Source of the DNA: an uncultured euryarchaeote
GTDB lineage: Archaea; Thermoplasmatota; Poseidoniia; Poseidoniales; Poseidoniaceae
Assembly: GCA_937881505.1 (NCBI GenBank)
Contig: CALGEM010000167.1
Coordinates: 1 to 8,909, forward strand
Length of the DNA: 8,909 nt
Direction: 5' to 3'
The notes under the pieces were generated by a model, which saw only the letters and a program-made list of their open reading frames with translations, searched no databases and was not told the origin of the DNA. A program made the translations under genes and the position numbers. Positions within the stretch are counted from its first letter, which is position 1, and each line of letters starts with the position of its first letter. Of this stretch, positions 1 through 5,691 are shown piece after piece.

Positions 1-103
1 CCACACCTTCCATTGAGGACAAGCCGAATTGGTCGATGATGCGGTCGTAATCCGTGGATTGCGCACTTCCCCAGGGGTCAATAACGAGGTCGTCGTTGGC
101 CAT
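1..103 (-). CDS. trpS: Tryptophanyl-tRNA synthetase, N-terminal fragment (cut by left edge)
   Basis: Only the first 34 codons are in the window; the gene continues past base 1. TrpRS charges tRNA-Trp with tryptophan in the cytoplasm. The visible N-terminus has the segment VIDPWG (residues 7-12), then DYDRIIDQFGLSS (residues 18-30). This matches the start of archaeal and eukaryotic TrpRS, where a V-x-PW segment is followed by DYDKLI-x-x-FG, and is unlike the bacterial enzyme, which begins close to its nucleotide-binding motif. The catalytic HIGH- and KMSKS-like motifs lie outside the window. The ATG at 101-103 is preceded by GGGGAGAG (complement of 107-114), a good ribosome binding site 3 nt from the tightest match. 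The gene follows the membrane protein by 21 bp on the same strand and is probably cotranscribed with it. The identification rests on about 30 residues but the pattern is distinctive. Confidence 0.8.
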   Translation of the reverse strand, partial: MANDDLVIDPWGSAQSTDYDRIIDQFGLSSMEGV

Positions 104-124
104 GTTCTCTCCCCTTGGTGCTCT

Positions 125-1423
125 TCACGCTTCCTCGTCGGCATCAAGGCTTCGCTTCTTGGGGGGTGGCTGGTCCTCGTTATGAAGGGTTTCTTGCCCC
201 GCCAGTTTAGACCATGGTCCGATACCTTCCCGACCCAAGACGGCCAGCATGAGGAAGGTGGTGAACACGCCAATACCGACCACCGCATATGGAATCCATG
301 CGTCTTGCCCATCGGCTGGACGTGGTTGCACCAGCCACGTAAAGCGAACATCGGTATCGTCAACAAATCGCTTTGACCACTTGAACAGGTCCGTGGTTTC
401 GTGGCCTGCAACGGTCACTGCAGCAGAATGATTGTTGAAAAATTCGGCTTGAGCGATAACATCATGCTCAATGTTTGAGCCGTTCAAGGCGATGTCGACT
501 TTGTGTCCGTTAACCACAGAAAGCACCAGTCTGCCGTCGGGTTGCTGCCACCAACCTTCCATGGTGTTCTTTTCGCCCTCTATAGAAGGAAGCATTGAGT
601 CGCTCTCATTTGAAGAAACTGAGCGAATCTCCACGCCCTCAACATCGATGATCCATGTCAGAGGCACATTCCACGGCCGATGCTCTGAAACCGCTTGACA
701 CGCTTCGGTGAGCAACGATTCGAAGGTAAGCACTGAACCATTCTCGTTCTCGTTCATGACATGCGTGAACTCATAGCATCGCTTCCCAGACCATGAAGAC
801 CAGACCTCACCCCATGTTGTCAGCCAGATGCCGGGTGTTTGGTCGAGGTAATCAAGGACATCACCATCATGGCGAACCGTGGCGTCATTAACCCTGCCAA
901 TCCAATACATGTTGACCAGCCCTCCGGCTTCGACTTCGGTTTGCAGGGTCTCTAGGGAGGCGATGCCCTTCTCCAAACTGCCACCACGTCGGCCAAGATT
1001 GTACCACTCCCAGAGGTCAGTTGGTACATCAGAGGCATTGTGCCAAGCAGAGTCCTCCAGTCCCGTCAAGTCCCCATGAACCGTGAATCCCTGGCTCGCA
1101 ATCTTACTATGGTCAGCCATTGTCAAGGTTGATGGTGAATAAGATGACAAGGGAGATGGCCCCCACTTGCTGGCATTGATTCGCTCTTCGATGTAGGTTT
1201 TGCAAGCTTGCGCAACCGCCCCAGGGTCGTTTTGCCATGACAATCCCGGTATACTGTAGCAACCAAACTCATCACCGGCGTCAAGCCGTTCCTGAGCGAG
1301 GGAGGTGCGTAGCCAACCGTCCTCCTCCCAAGCCGCTTGTGCCAAAACCACAGGATGGGAGATAACGGCGATGATGAGGAACACAAGAAAACTCGGCAAA
1401 GCAAGCCGCGGACGGGTTCCCAT
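125..1423 (-). CDS. Hypothetical secreted protein with C-terminal membrane anchor
   Basis: I do not recognise this 432-residue protein. It starts with a clear signal peptide: two arginines (R4, R6), a hydrophobic core at residues 8-28 (LPSFLVFLIIAVISHPVV) and a likely cleavage near LAQA (27-30). A single membrane segment lies at about 376-397 (WIPYAVVGIGVFTTFLMLAVL), followed by a charged tail of about 35 residues rich in K, D and E. The predicted topology is therefore an outside domain of about 345 residues held by one anchor. The outside part has four cysteines (C55, C74, C216, C242), enough for two disulfides, about six N-x-S/T sequons (N84, N129, N228, N272, N314, N331) and much tryptophan. 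The ATG at 1421-1423 was chosen because the signal peptide begins there; a further 54 open codons upstream would bury it and would overlap the opposite gene. No strong ribosome binding site is visible. The gene is upstream of trpS and diverges from the acyltransferase. Confidence 0.75.
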   Translation of the reverse strand: MGTRPRLALPSFLVFLIIAVISHPVVLAQAAWEEDGWLRTSLAQERLDAGDEFGCYSIPGLSWQNDPGAVAQACKTYIEERINASKWGPSPLSSYSPSTLTMADHSKIASQGFTVHGDLTGLEDSAWHNASDVPTDLWEWYNLGRRGGSLEKGIASLETLQTEVEAGGLVNMYWIGRVNDATVRHDGDVLDYLDQTPGIWLTTWGEVWSSWSGKRCYEFTHVMNENENGSVLTFESLLTEACQAVSEHRPWNVPLTWIIDVEGVEIRSVSSNESDSMLPSIEGEKNTMEGWWQQPDGRLVLSVVNGHKVDIALNGSNIEHDVIAQAEFFNNHSAAVTVAGHETTDLFKWSKRFVDDTDVRFTWLVQPRPADGQDAWIPYAVVGIGVFTTFLMLAVLGREGIGPWSKLAGQETLHNEDQPPPKKRSLDADEEA

Positions 1424-1517
1424 AGGCGGTGCTCTCTTCGATGCTCTTTCACGGTTGTCCTTGGCCCGCCTGTCATCTCGCTCAAACACCTGCTTGCAGG
1501 CAAAAGTTGGAGCAAGC
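1424..1517. promoter_or_regulatory. Divergent intergenic control region with 12 bp palindrome
   Basis: These 94 bases separate the start codons of the membrane-protein gene (minus) and the acyltransferase gene (plus), so both promoters should lie here. The perfect inverted repeat CCTGCTTGCAGG (1489-1500; 5 bp arms, 2 bp centre) is a possible operator. GGAG at 1509-1512 is a ribosome binding site 5 nt from the acyltransferase ATG. I see no convincing TATA box on either strand, so promoter positions are not assigned. Confidence 0.4.
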
Positions 1518-2333
1518 ATGAAAACAAAAGACAGTGCAACACCCTTCGTGAGCGACCACCAGGACCTTGAGGAAGCGTGGTTCACCCTTCAAACGCACTG
1601 GGAGATTCAACCAAGTTCTCAACCCCTTCCACGCACACCTGTTTACGCTGCACTCCGGATGTTCCTCTCTCCTCTTCTACGCCCTTTGCTTCGGTGGCGG
1701 ATCCGTGGAGCAGAACACATTCCTCGTACCGGTGCCACCATCCTCGCCGCCAACCACCTGTCTCACGTTGACCCCATCGCCGTCATCGCCGCTGCACGAC
1801 GAACAACGCACTACCTCGCCAAAGACGGCCATTTCAGCAACCCGCTCACGAGTTTCGTGATGCGAGCCACTGGCCAGATTGAGACCCACAGAGAAGCAGG
1901 AGGGAGCGATGCACTCGCCAGTGCGGCAAGTATTTTGAGCAACGAGTGCGCTCTTGGCATCTTCCCTGAAGGCACTCGTTCGAAGCGAACAGAAGCGCCC
2001 TTTCTACTCCCTGGAAAAACAGGTGTTGCCCGACTGGCAGCAGCCCATCCACGAGCGGTGGTCGTGCCGGTGGCGCTGGTGGGAACGCGAGATGTCATGC
2101 AGCCGCAGCACCACAAATTTCCAAGGTTGTGGCGGCGGTTCAACGTAAACGCTGCCCGTGGAGTGACCTGGTTGGAATGGCTTGCCTCCGAGCAGGGAGG
2201 AAATCAAACCGCATCCACCTTGTTGGCACTCGCAAAATCCGATGAACATGAAATCAGAGCAGAACTGTCCCGATTGTACCGCCAGTTCACCGACCAGTTG
2301 ATGGGGACACTCGCCGCTTCAGGTGCCCCCTGA
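1518..2333 (+). CDS. PlsC-like 1-acyl-sn-glycerol-3-phosphate acyltransferase family protein
   Basis: This 271-residue protein belongs to the PlsC/LPLAT family, which transfers acyl groups to lysophosphatidate or related acceptors at the cytoplasmic membrane face. The catalytic H-x4-D motif is intact in NHLSHVDP (79-86, H80 and D85). The acceptor phosphate-binding motif appears as FPEGTRS (149-155), and the later VVVPVALVGT (181-190) matches the conserved block V-P-V-x-x-x-G. A hydrophobic/basic stretch at about 43-62 (LRMFLSPLLRPLLRW) probably contacts the membrane. Domain order and length are normal. The ATG at 1518 has GGAG 5 nt upstream; the reading frame is open further upstream, but that part overlaps the opposite gene and lacks family similarity. 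It is the first gene of a plus-strand run with the unknown gene, thyA and folA. Family membership is secure; the real acceptor is not, and archaeal membranes normally use ether-linked isoprenoids, which makes the role notable. Confidence 0.88.
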   Translation: MKTKDSATPFVSDHQDLEEAWFTLQTHWEIQPSSQPLPRTPVYAALRMFLSPLLRPLLRWRIRGAEHIPRTGATILAANHLSHVDPIAVIAAARRTTHYLAKDGHFSNPLTSFVMRATGQIETHREAGGSDALASAASILSNECALGIFPEGTRSKRTEAPFLLPGKTGVARLAAAHPRAVVVPVALVGTRDVMQPQHHKFPRLWRRFNVNAARGVTWLEWLASEQGGNQTASTLLALAKSDEHEIRAELSRLYRQFTDQLMGTLAASGAP

Positions 2334-2365
2334 TTCTTCTTATAGGCTCGCAGCACAAGGTTACT

Positions 2366-3109
2366 GTGGCGGTCTATCCTACGTCCTTTGGTGTGTTGAA
2401 CGAGACGGATGTCATCATCGCTCCCGATGAAATGATTGAGGCCGAACTCCGAGGATTGGAACTCCTCCAATCCATCGTCAAGGATGCGAGTCAATGGAAG
2501 GAAATGGACTGCCCCGTTTCAGGAAACACGCTCTTGTCCACCTCAACCGACGGCTATGAACTTCGAATTGATGTGATTCGAACGGTTGAATCCTATTTGG
2601 TGGACGGCGACGCTCACCTTGAGGTCTACATTCTAACGGGACGCAACCGAACCGTTGGATCGGTTGACAAGGTATGCATCCTTTTTGACATGAACTACCC
2701 CGGATGCGCCATTGCTGACGCACTTGTTTCTCTGGTTCTTCTTGGGGAGGCCGAGTGGCCAGAACAATCCACGCCCACCACGCTTCGGGTGTTCTCTCAC
2801 GCTGCCCGGAGGCTTGCCATTGCACGACGATACAAACTTGGCATCATCGAATTAACGCCTGAAGACATTGAAGAGCTTCAAGACATACGGGAGGCGATGG
2901 AATTGGGTATCGCCCAAGCAGCCATCGACATGCTGTGCGCTTTCGCTCGGAGGTGTTACACGTGCAAGGGCATGGAAATTGAAGATGTCCGCCTCAACAC
3001 GCAAGCATTGTTTAACGCCATCGACCGTGAAGACATTCTTGCTTATGCGGCCAACCCGAGCACGCCAAGTGACCTCTTGTTCCTGCCAACCTACGTGCAA
3101 ACCGAGTGA
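2366..3109 (+). CDS. Hypothetical soluble protein with a C-terminal CxxC
   Basis: I do not recognise this 247-residue protein. It has no signal peptide and no membrane segment, is acidic overall and looks cytoplasmic. The first half alternates charged and beta-like stretches (DGYELRIDVIRTVESYLV at 62-79, HLEVYIL at 84-90). The second half looks helical, for example LRVFSHAARRLAIARRYKLG (140-159) and TPEDIEELQDIREAMEL (164-180). There are six cysteines (C49, C104, C114, C191, C197, C200). The last two form CYTC, a possible metal or redox pair, but no zinc finger is recognisable. I used the GTG at 2366 because AAGG lies 5 nt upstream and no ATG occurs earlier in frame; the ATG at residue 23 (2432) is an alternative. 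It follows the acyltransferase by 32 bp and precedes thyA by 45 bp on the same strand, so cotranscription is likely. The compact uninterrupted frame and position in a run of real genes support it as coding. Confidence 0.7.
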   Translation: MAVYPTSFGVLNETDVIIAPDEMIEAELRGLELLQSIVKDASQWKEMDCPVSGNTLLSTSTDGYELRIDVIRTVESYLVDGDAHLEVYILTGRNRTVGSVDKVCILFDMNYPGCAIADALVSLVLLGEAEWPEQSTPTTLRVFSHAARRLAIARRYKLGIIELTPEDIEELQDIREAMELGIAQAAIDMLCAFARRCYTCKGMEIEDVRLNTQALFNAIDREDILAYAANPSTPSDLLFLPTYVQTE

Positions 3110-3154
3110 AGAAGGCCTAAGTGCTTCCTTGTCTGCCTTCGGACGGGTGGAGGC

Positions 3155-3949
3155 GTGGACGCTTACTTGGACTTGATGCGGCACATCTTGAATGAAGGGG
3201 CGGACAAAGGAGACCGTACCGGCACAGGGACAAAATCCGTTTTTGGCTACCAAATGCGATTTGATTTGGCCGATGGTTTCCCGATGGTCACCACCAAAAA
3301 ACTGCATTTACCGTCCATTGTTCACGAACTGCTTTGGTTTCTCAAAGGCGACACCAACGTCCGTTATCTCCAAGAAAACGGCGTGAGAATCTGGAACGAG
3401 TGGGCTGATGAAAACGGAGATCTTGGCCCGGTGTACGGCAAGCAATGGCGGAAATGGAAAGCCAAGGACGGGCGTATCATCGACCAAGTCCAGCAGGCCA
3501 TTGAAGCCATCAAGACGAACCCGAACAGCCGACGAATCATCGTCTCAGCCTGGAACGTAGGTGAACTTGATGAAATGGCCCTCATGCCGTGCCACGCCTT
3601 CTTCCAATTTCATGTGGCCGATGGTCGTCTCAATTGTCAGCTCTACCAGCGAAGCGCCGATGTCTTCCTCGGCGTACCGTTCAACATTGCCTCCTATGCG
3701 CTGCTCACCCACATGATGGCCCAAGTCTGCGACTTGAAACCCGGCGTTTTTGTTCACACCCTCGGGGACGCTCACCTCTACAACAACCACCTCGACCAAG
3801 CCAGGCTCCAAATCACACGAGAACCGCTGCCGCTTCCAACCCTCAAGCTCAACCCGAGCATCACAGACATTGACGAGTTTACCTACGAAGATATTGAAGT
3901 GATTGGGTACGAGCACCACCCTCACATCAAAGCCCCCATTTCCGTCTGA
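3155..3949 (+). CDS. thyA: Thymidylate synthase (ThyA type)
   Basis: The product converts dUMP to dTMP using 5,10-methylenetetrahydrofolate, giving dihydrofolate. It is 264 residues long, the same as E. coli ThyA, and the key residues fall on the same numbers: phosphate-binding R21 in DRTGTGT, W80, Y94, the catalytic cysteine C146 in PCHAFFQF, R166 in QRS, D169, N177 in FNIASYALL, and H207/Y209 in DAHLYNNH. The C-terminus IKAPISV keeps the mobile tail that closes the active site, although it ends in V. GELDEMALMPCHAFF and LGPVYGKQWR are close to bacterial sequences. Translation starts at a GTG, which is where the family normally begins (MDAYLDLM versus MKQYLELM); GGTGGAGG lies just upstream and close to it. 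The stop is 10 bp before folA. The enzyme is clearly of bacterial ThyA type rather than ThyX, which suggests ancient transfer. Homology and function are secure. Confidence 0.98.
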   Translation: MDAYLDLMRHILNEGADKGDRTGTGTKSVFGYQMRFDLADGFPMVTTKKLHLPSIVHELLWFLKGDTNVRYLQENGVRIWNEWADENGDLGPVYGKQWRKWKAKDGRIIDQVQQAIEAIKTNPNSRRIIVSAWNVGELDEMALMPCHAFFQFHVADGRLNCQLYQRSADVFLGVPFNIASYALLTHMMAQVCDLKPGVFVHTLGDAHLYNNHLDQARLQITREPLPLPTLKLNPSITDIDEFTYEDIEVIGYEHHPHIKAPISV

Positions 3950-3959
3950 GGCATCGCCT

Positions 3960-4430
3960 ATGCTGTCCATGATTTTCGCTTGTGATGAACACGGCGCTAT
4001 TGGGAAGGAAGGTGATTTACCTTGGCGGCAATCCACCGACCTGCAACACTTCAAGCGAGTCACCCTGGGCAAAACCGTTGTCATGGGCCGGAAAACATGG
4101 GAGAGCCTTGGACGGCCACTCCCGCAGCGTCGAAACATCGTTATGACACGGAAAGGGCTTGACGATGACGTGGAAACCATGGATTTTGATGAGGTCCTGT
4201 CGCTCTCTCAATCCGAGGAGGTGATGATCATCGGGGGCGGAGAAATCTACGCCCTCTTCCTCGAGCACGCCAAAGAGGTGCATCGGACCATCATCCACAC
4301 CGTCGTTGAAGGAGCCGATACCTTCGCACCAGAAATAGAGCCCGTCGGTTTCTACCTCATGACCGAACGAACGGTTCCGGCAGGTGAACGAGACGACCAC
4401 CCCATGACCTTCCAGCACTGGATTGTGTAA
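3960..4430 (+). CDS. folA: Dihydrofolate reductase
   Basis: The 156-residue product reduces dihydrofolate to tetrahydrofolate with NADPH, regenerating the cofactor that ThyA oxidises. Length matches bacterial FolA. Visible features in order are: the N-terminal strand MLSMIFACDEHGAIG (1-15), the substrate loop GDLPW (18-22) followed by the active-site acid D27, HFK (30-32), the NADPH-binding VMGRKTWESLGRPLP (41-55) with NIVMTR (59-64), the second nucleotide glycine motif IIGGGEIY (90-97), and VEGADTFAPE (116-125), where the family has the conserved TxFP-like segment. I chose the ATG at 3960 because it aligns with the family start; the ATG at 3969 would remove part of the first strand, and the upstream extension lies inside thyA. 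TGAGG overlapping the thyA stop could serve as ribosome binding site. The 10 bp spacing makes a thyA-folA operon very likely. Its stop is 8 bp from the stop of the facing MazG-like gene. Confidence 0.96.
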   Translation: MLSMIFACDEHGAIGKEGDLPWRQSTDLQHFKRVTLGKTVVMGRKTWESLGRPLPQRRNIVMTRKGLDDDVETMDFDEVLSLSQSEEVMIIGGGEIYALFLEHAKEVHRTIIHTVVEGADTFAPEIEPVGFYLMTERTVPAGERDDHPMTFQHWIV

Positions 4431-4442
4431 GCACTCGCTTAC
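4427..4442. terminator. Short inverted repeat spanning two convergent stop codons
   Basis: GTAAGC (4427-4432) and GCTTAC (4437-4442) are perfect 6 bp arms with a 4 nt loop. They contain the TAA stop of folA and the TAA stop of the opposite gene. It could act as a small two-way hairpin at the junction, but it has no T-tract on either side, which archaeal termination normally uses, and part of the symmetry comes from two TAA codons facing each other. A terminator role is a weak inference. Confidence 0.2.
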
Positions 4443-4837
4443 TCGGGTCGATACTCTGTCACACGAACGCCGAGGCGACCTTGCAGAGCCTCTCGCTTCA
4501 TGATGCGTGCATATTTCTTTTCAAAGGCTGCTTTCAGGTCAATTTCCATGGCCAAACTGTGCCCCATCAACAGAATCAGTACATCAGCCATTTCCTCGGC
4601 GCATTCCTCGAGAGGTTTGCCTTTGGTGACCGCCGCCGCCAGTTCTCCCAACTCCTCGATGGTCAGGGCAAGCCGGTAGCCCATATCGTGCCCGTTTTGG
4701 CCCGCAAAGTCGTGTTTGGCGTGGAAGGCTGCGACCTTTTTCATCATCTCTTCCCATTCGTTGAGGGGCTCGTGGTTCATCCATTGTTCAACGGAGCGAC
4801 CGTTCATGAACAGAAATACCAACGGCCCGTGTATCAT
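4439..4837 (-). CDS. MazG-like nucleotide pyrophosphohydrolase
   Basis: The 132-residue product has the all-alpha NTP pyrophosphohydrolase signature: EELGE (61-65) followed, 16 residues later, by ExxD in EEMADVLI (81-88, E82 and D85). This fits the EExxE...ExxD magnesium-binding pattern of MazG and related dUTPases, which split (d)NTPs to monophosphate and pyrophosphate. Small single-domain members usually clear damaged or unwanted nucleotides; the exact substrate cannot be read here. The C-terminal part (KAAFEKKYARIMKRE, 102-116) is the usual helix after the motif. Start choice: the ATG at 4835-4837 has GAGTGA 7 nt upstream, overlapping the stop of the preceding gene. A TTG at 4850-4852 would overlap that gene by 8 bp, and a later ATG at 4805-4807 is also possible because residues before about 25 carry no family motif. 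It is the last gene of the rps3ae-phosphorylase run. Confidence 0.85.
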   Translation of the reverse strand: MIHGPLVFLFMNGRSVEQWMNHEPLNEWEEMMKKVAAFHAKHDFAGQNGHDMGYRLALTIEELGELAAAVTKGKPLEECAEEMADVLILLMGHSLAMEIDLKAAFEKKYARIMKREALQGRLGVRVTEYRPE

Positions 4838-4844
4838 GTTTGTG

Positions 4845-5627
4845 TCACTCAAGCATGCCTAGGATGCATGCCCAAACGGGGTCCAAACGGTCGTTGGCCT
4901 GGGCAGAGACGGCTTGGTGGTCAAGGGCTTTGGCGTCGTCTGCTGGGTCGCGCCCTGCCGCCCAGTTTGAAGAGATGCAAACGGCAGCGTAGGGGAGGTC
5001 CAATTCTGCCGCCAACTTTGCTTCGCGTGGCATGGTCATGCCAACCATGTCCCCACCCAAACGTTCGATGGCGTTCACTTCGGCCACCGTTTCAAATTGT
5101 GGACCTTGGGTCAACCAATAGGTGTAGCGCATCGGTTCACCCTCGCTGTAGGCTTGAGCTGCACGGAGGATGGCTTCGATTTTGGTGTTCATGTCTGCAT
5201 CAAAGGGCACGGTTACAGAAGTAAACACGGCCTCATCATCATGGAATGTGGTTTCTACACCGGTGAAATCAACGTATTGCTCAGCCAACGCCACTTTTCC
5301 TGGTGGAAAGGTTGAGGCAATGGCACCAACCGAGCATACGGAAAGAACAGCGTCAACATTGGCCTCGTTGATGGCCATCATGTTCGCGTGGTGATTGATC
5401 TTGTGAGGAGGACATCCATGCCCCGAAGCGTTGTGGTGGCGTTGAAGGAAAATCAATTCACATGTCCTGCCATTGACCTCAAGAGAAAAAGTTCGCAGGG
5501 GGACGGACCCAAACGGCGTTTCCACACGAACATCGTCTTGACGAATGAGTGAGGCATGTTGGTCATCAAGTCGTGTTGTCAAGTCCATGTTGACAAGACC
5601 CGTTCCACCGATCACACCCAGTCGCAT
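4845..5627 (-). CDS. Purine nucleoside phosphorylase family, MTA/MTI phosphorylase-like
   Basis: The 260-residue product is a member of the trimeric PNP/MTAP family, which splits purine nucleosides with phosphate; the likely substrate is 5'-methylthioadenosine or methylthioinosine, released by polyamine and SAM metabolism. Visible motifs are the phosphate-loop start LGVIGGTG (3-10), RH (63-64) and PPHKINHHAN (73-82), where the family usually has PHxINYRAN, then CSVGAI (98-103), YVDFT (118-122), TQGPQFET (173-180), VGMTM (195-199) and SSNWAAG (219-225). The base-contact position is Asn (N221), which in this family favours 6-oxopurines; adenine-specific MTAPs have Asp there. This points to a methylthioinosine- or inosine/guanosine-type enzyme, and annotation as mtnP would be a family-level label. 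The ATG at 5625-5627 matches the family start; another ATG four codons upstream (5637-5639) is possible. It lies 52 bp after rps3ae and 7 bp before the MazG-like gene, on the same strand. Confidence 0.88.
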   Translation of the reverse strand: MRLGVIGGTGLVNMDLTTRLDDQHASLIRQDDVRVETPFGSVPLRTFSLEVNGRTCELIFLQRHHNASGHGCPPHKINHHANMMAINEANVDAVLSVCSVGAIASTFPPGKVALAEQYVDFTGVETTFHDDEAVFTSVTVPFDADMNTKIEAILRAAQAYSEGEPMRYTYWLTQGPQFETVAEVNAIERLGGDMVGMTMPREAKLAAELDLPYAAVCISSNWAAGRDPADDAKALDHQAVSAQANDRLDPVWACILGMLE

Positions 5628-5691
5628 GGTTGCCCACATGCCCTTTGATTTGTCAAGCCTGCGGCCAAACCAAGACGAACGAGGTCATTCT

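Noticed and set aside
1305..1517. N-terminal extension of the acyltransferase by 71 codons
   Set aside because: The extension overlaps the signal-peptide start of the opposite gene and looks random; the ATG at 1518 has a ribosome binding site and leaves a normal PlsC-length protein.
3110..3154. Small gene or RNA between the unknown gene and thyA
   Set aside because: The gap is only 45 bp, has no start-to-stop frame and no strong fold visible; it fits as leader for thyA.
3545..4180. Minus-strand open frame of 211 codons
   Set aside because: It lies antisense to thyA and folA, which have full family matches; the frame is open only because of codon bias in the real genes and it has no recognisable motif.
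4481..5224. Plus-strand open frame of 247 codons
   Set aside because: It runs antisense to the MazG-like and phosphorylase genes, is rich in Arg, Cys and Trp in a shadow-like way, and has no family feature.
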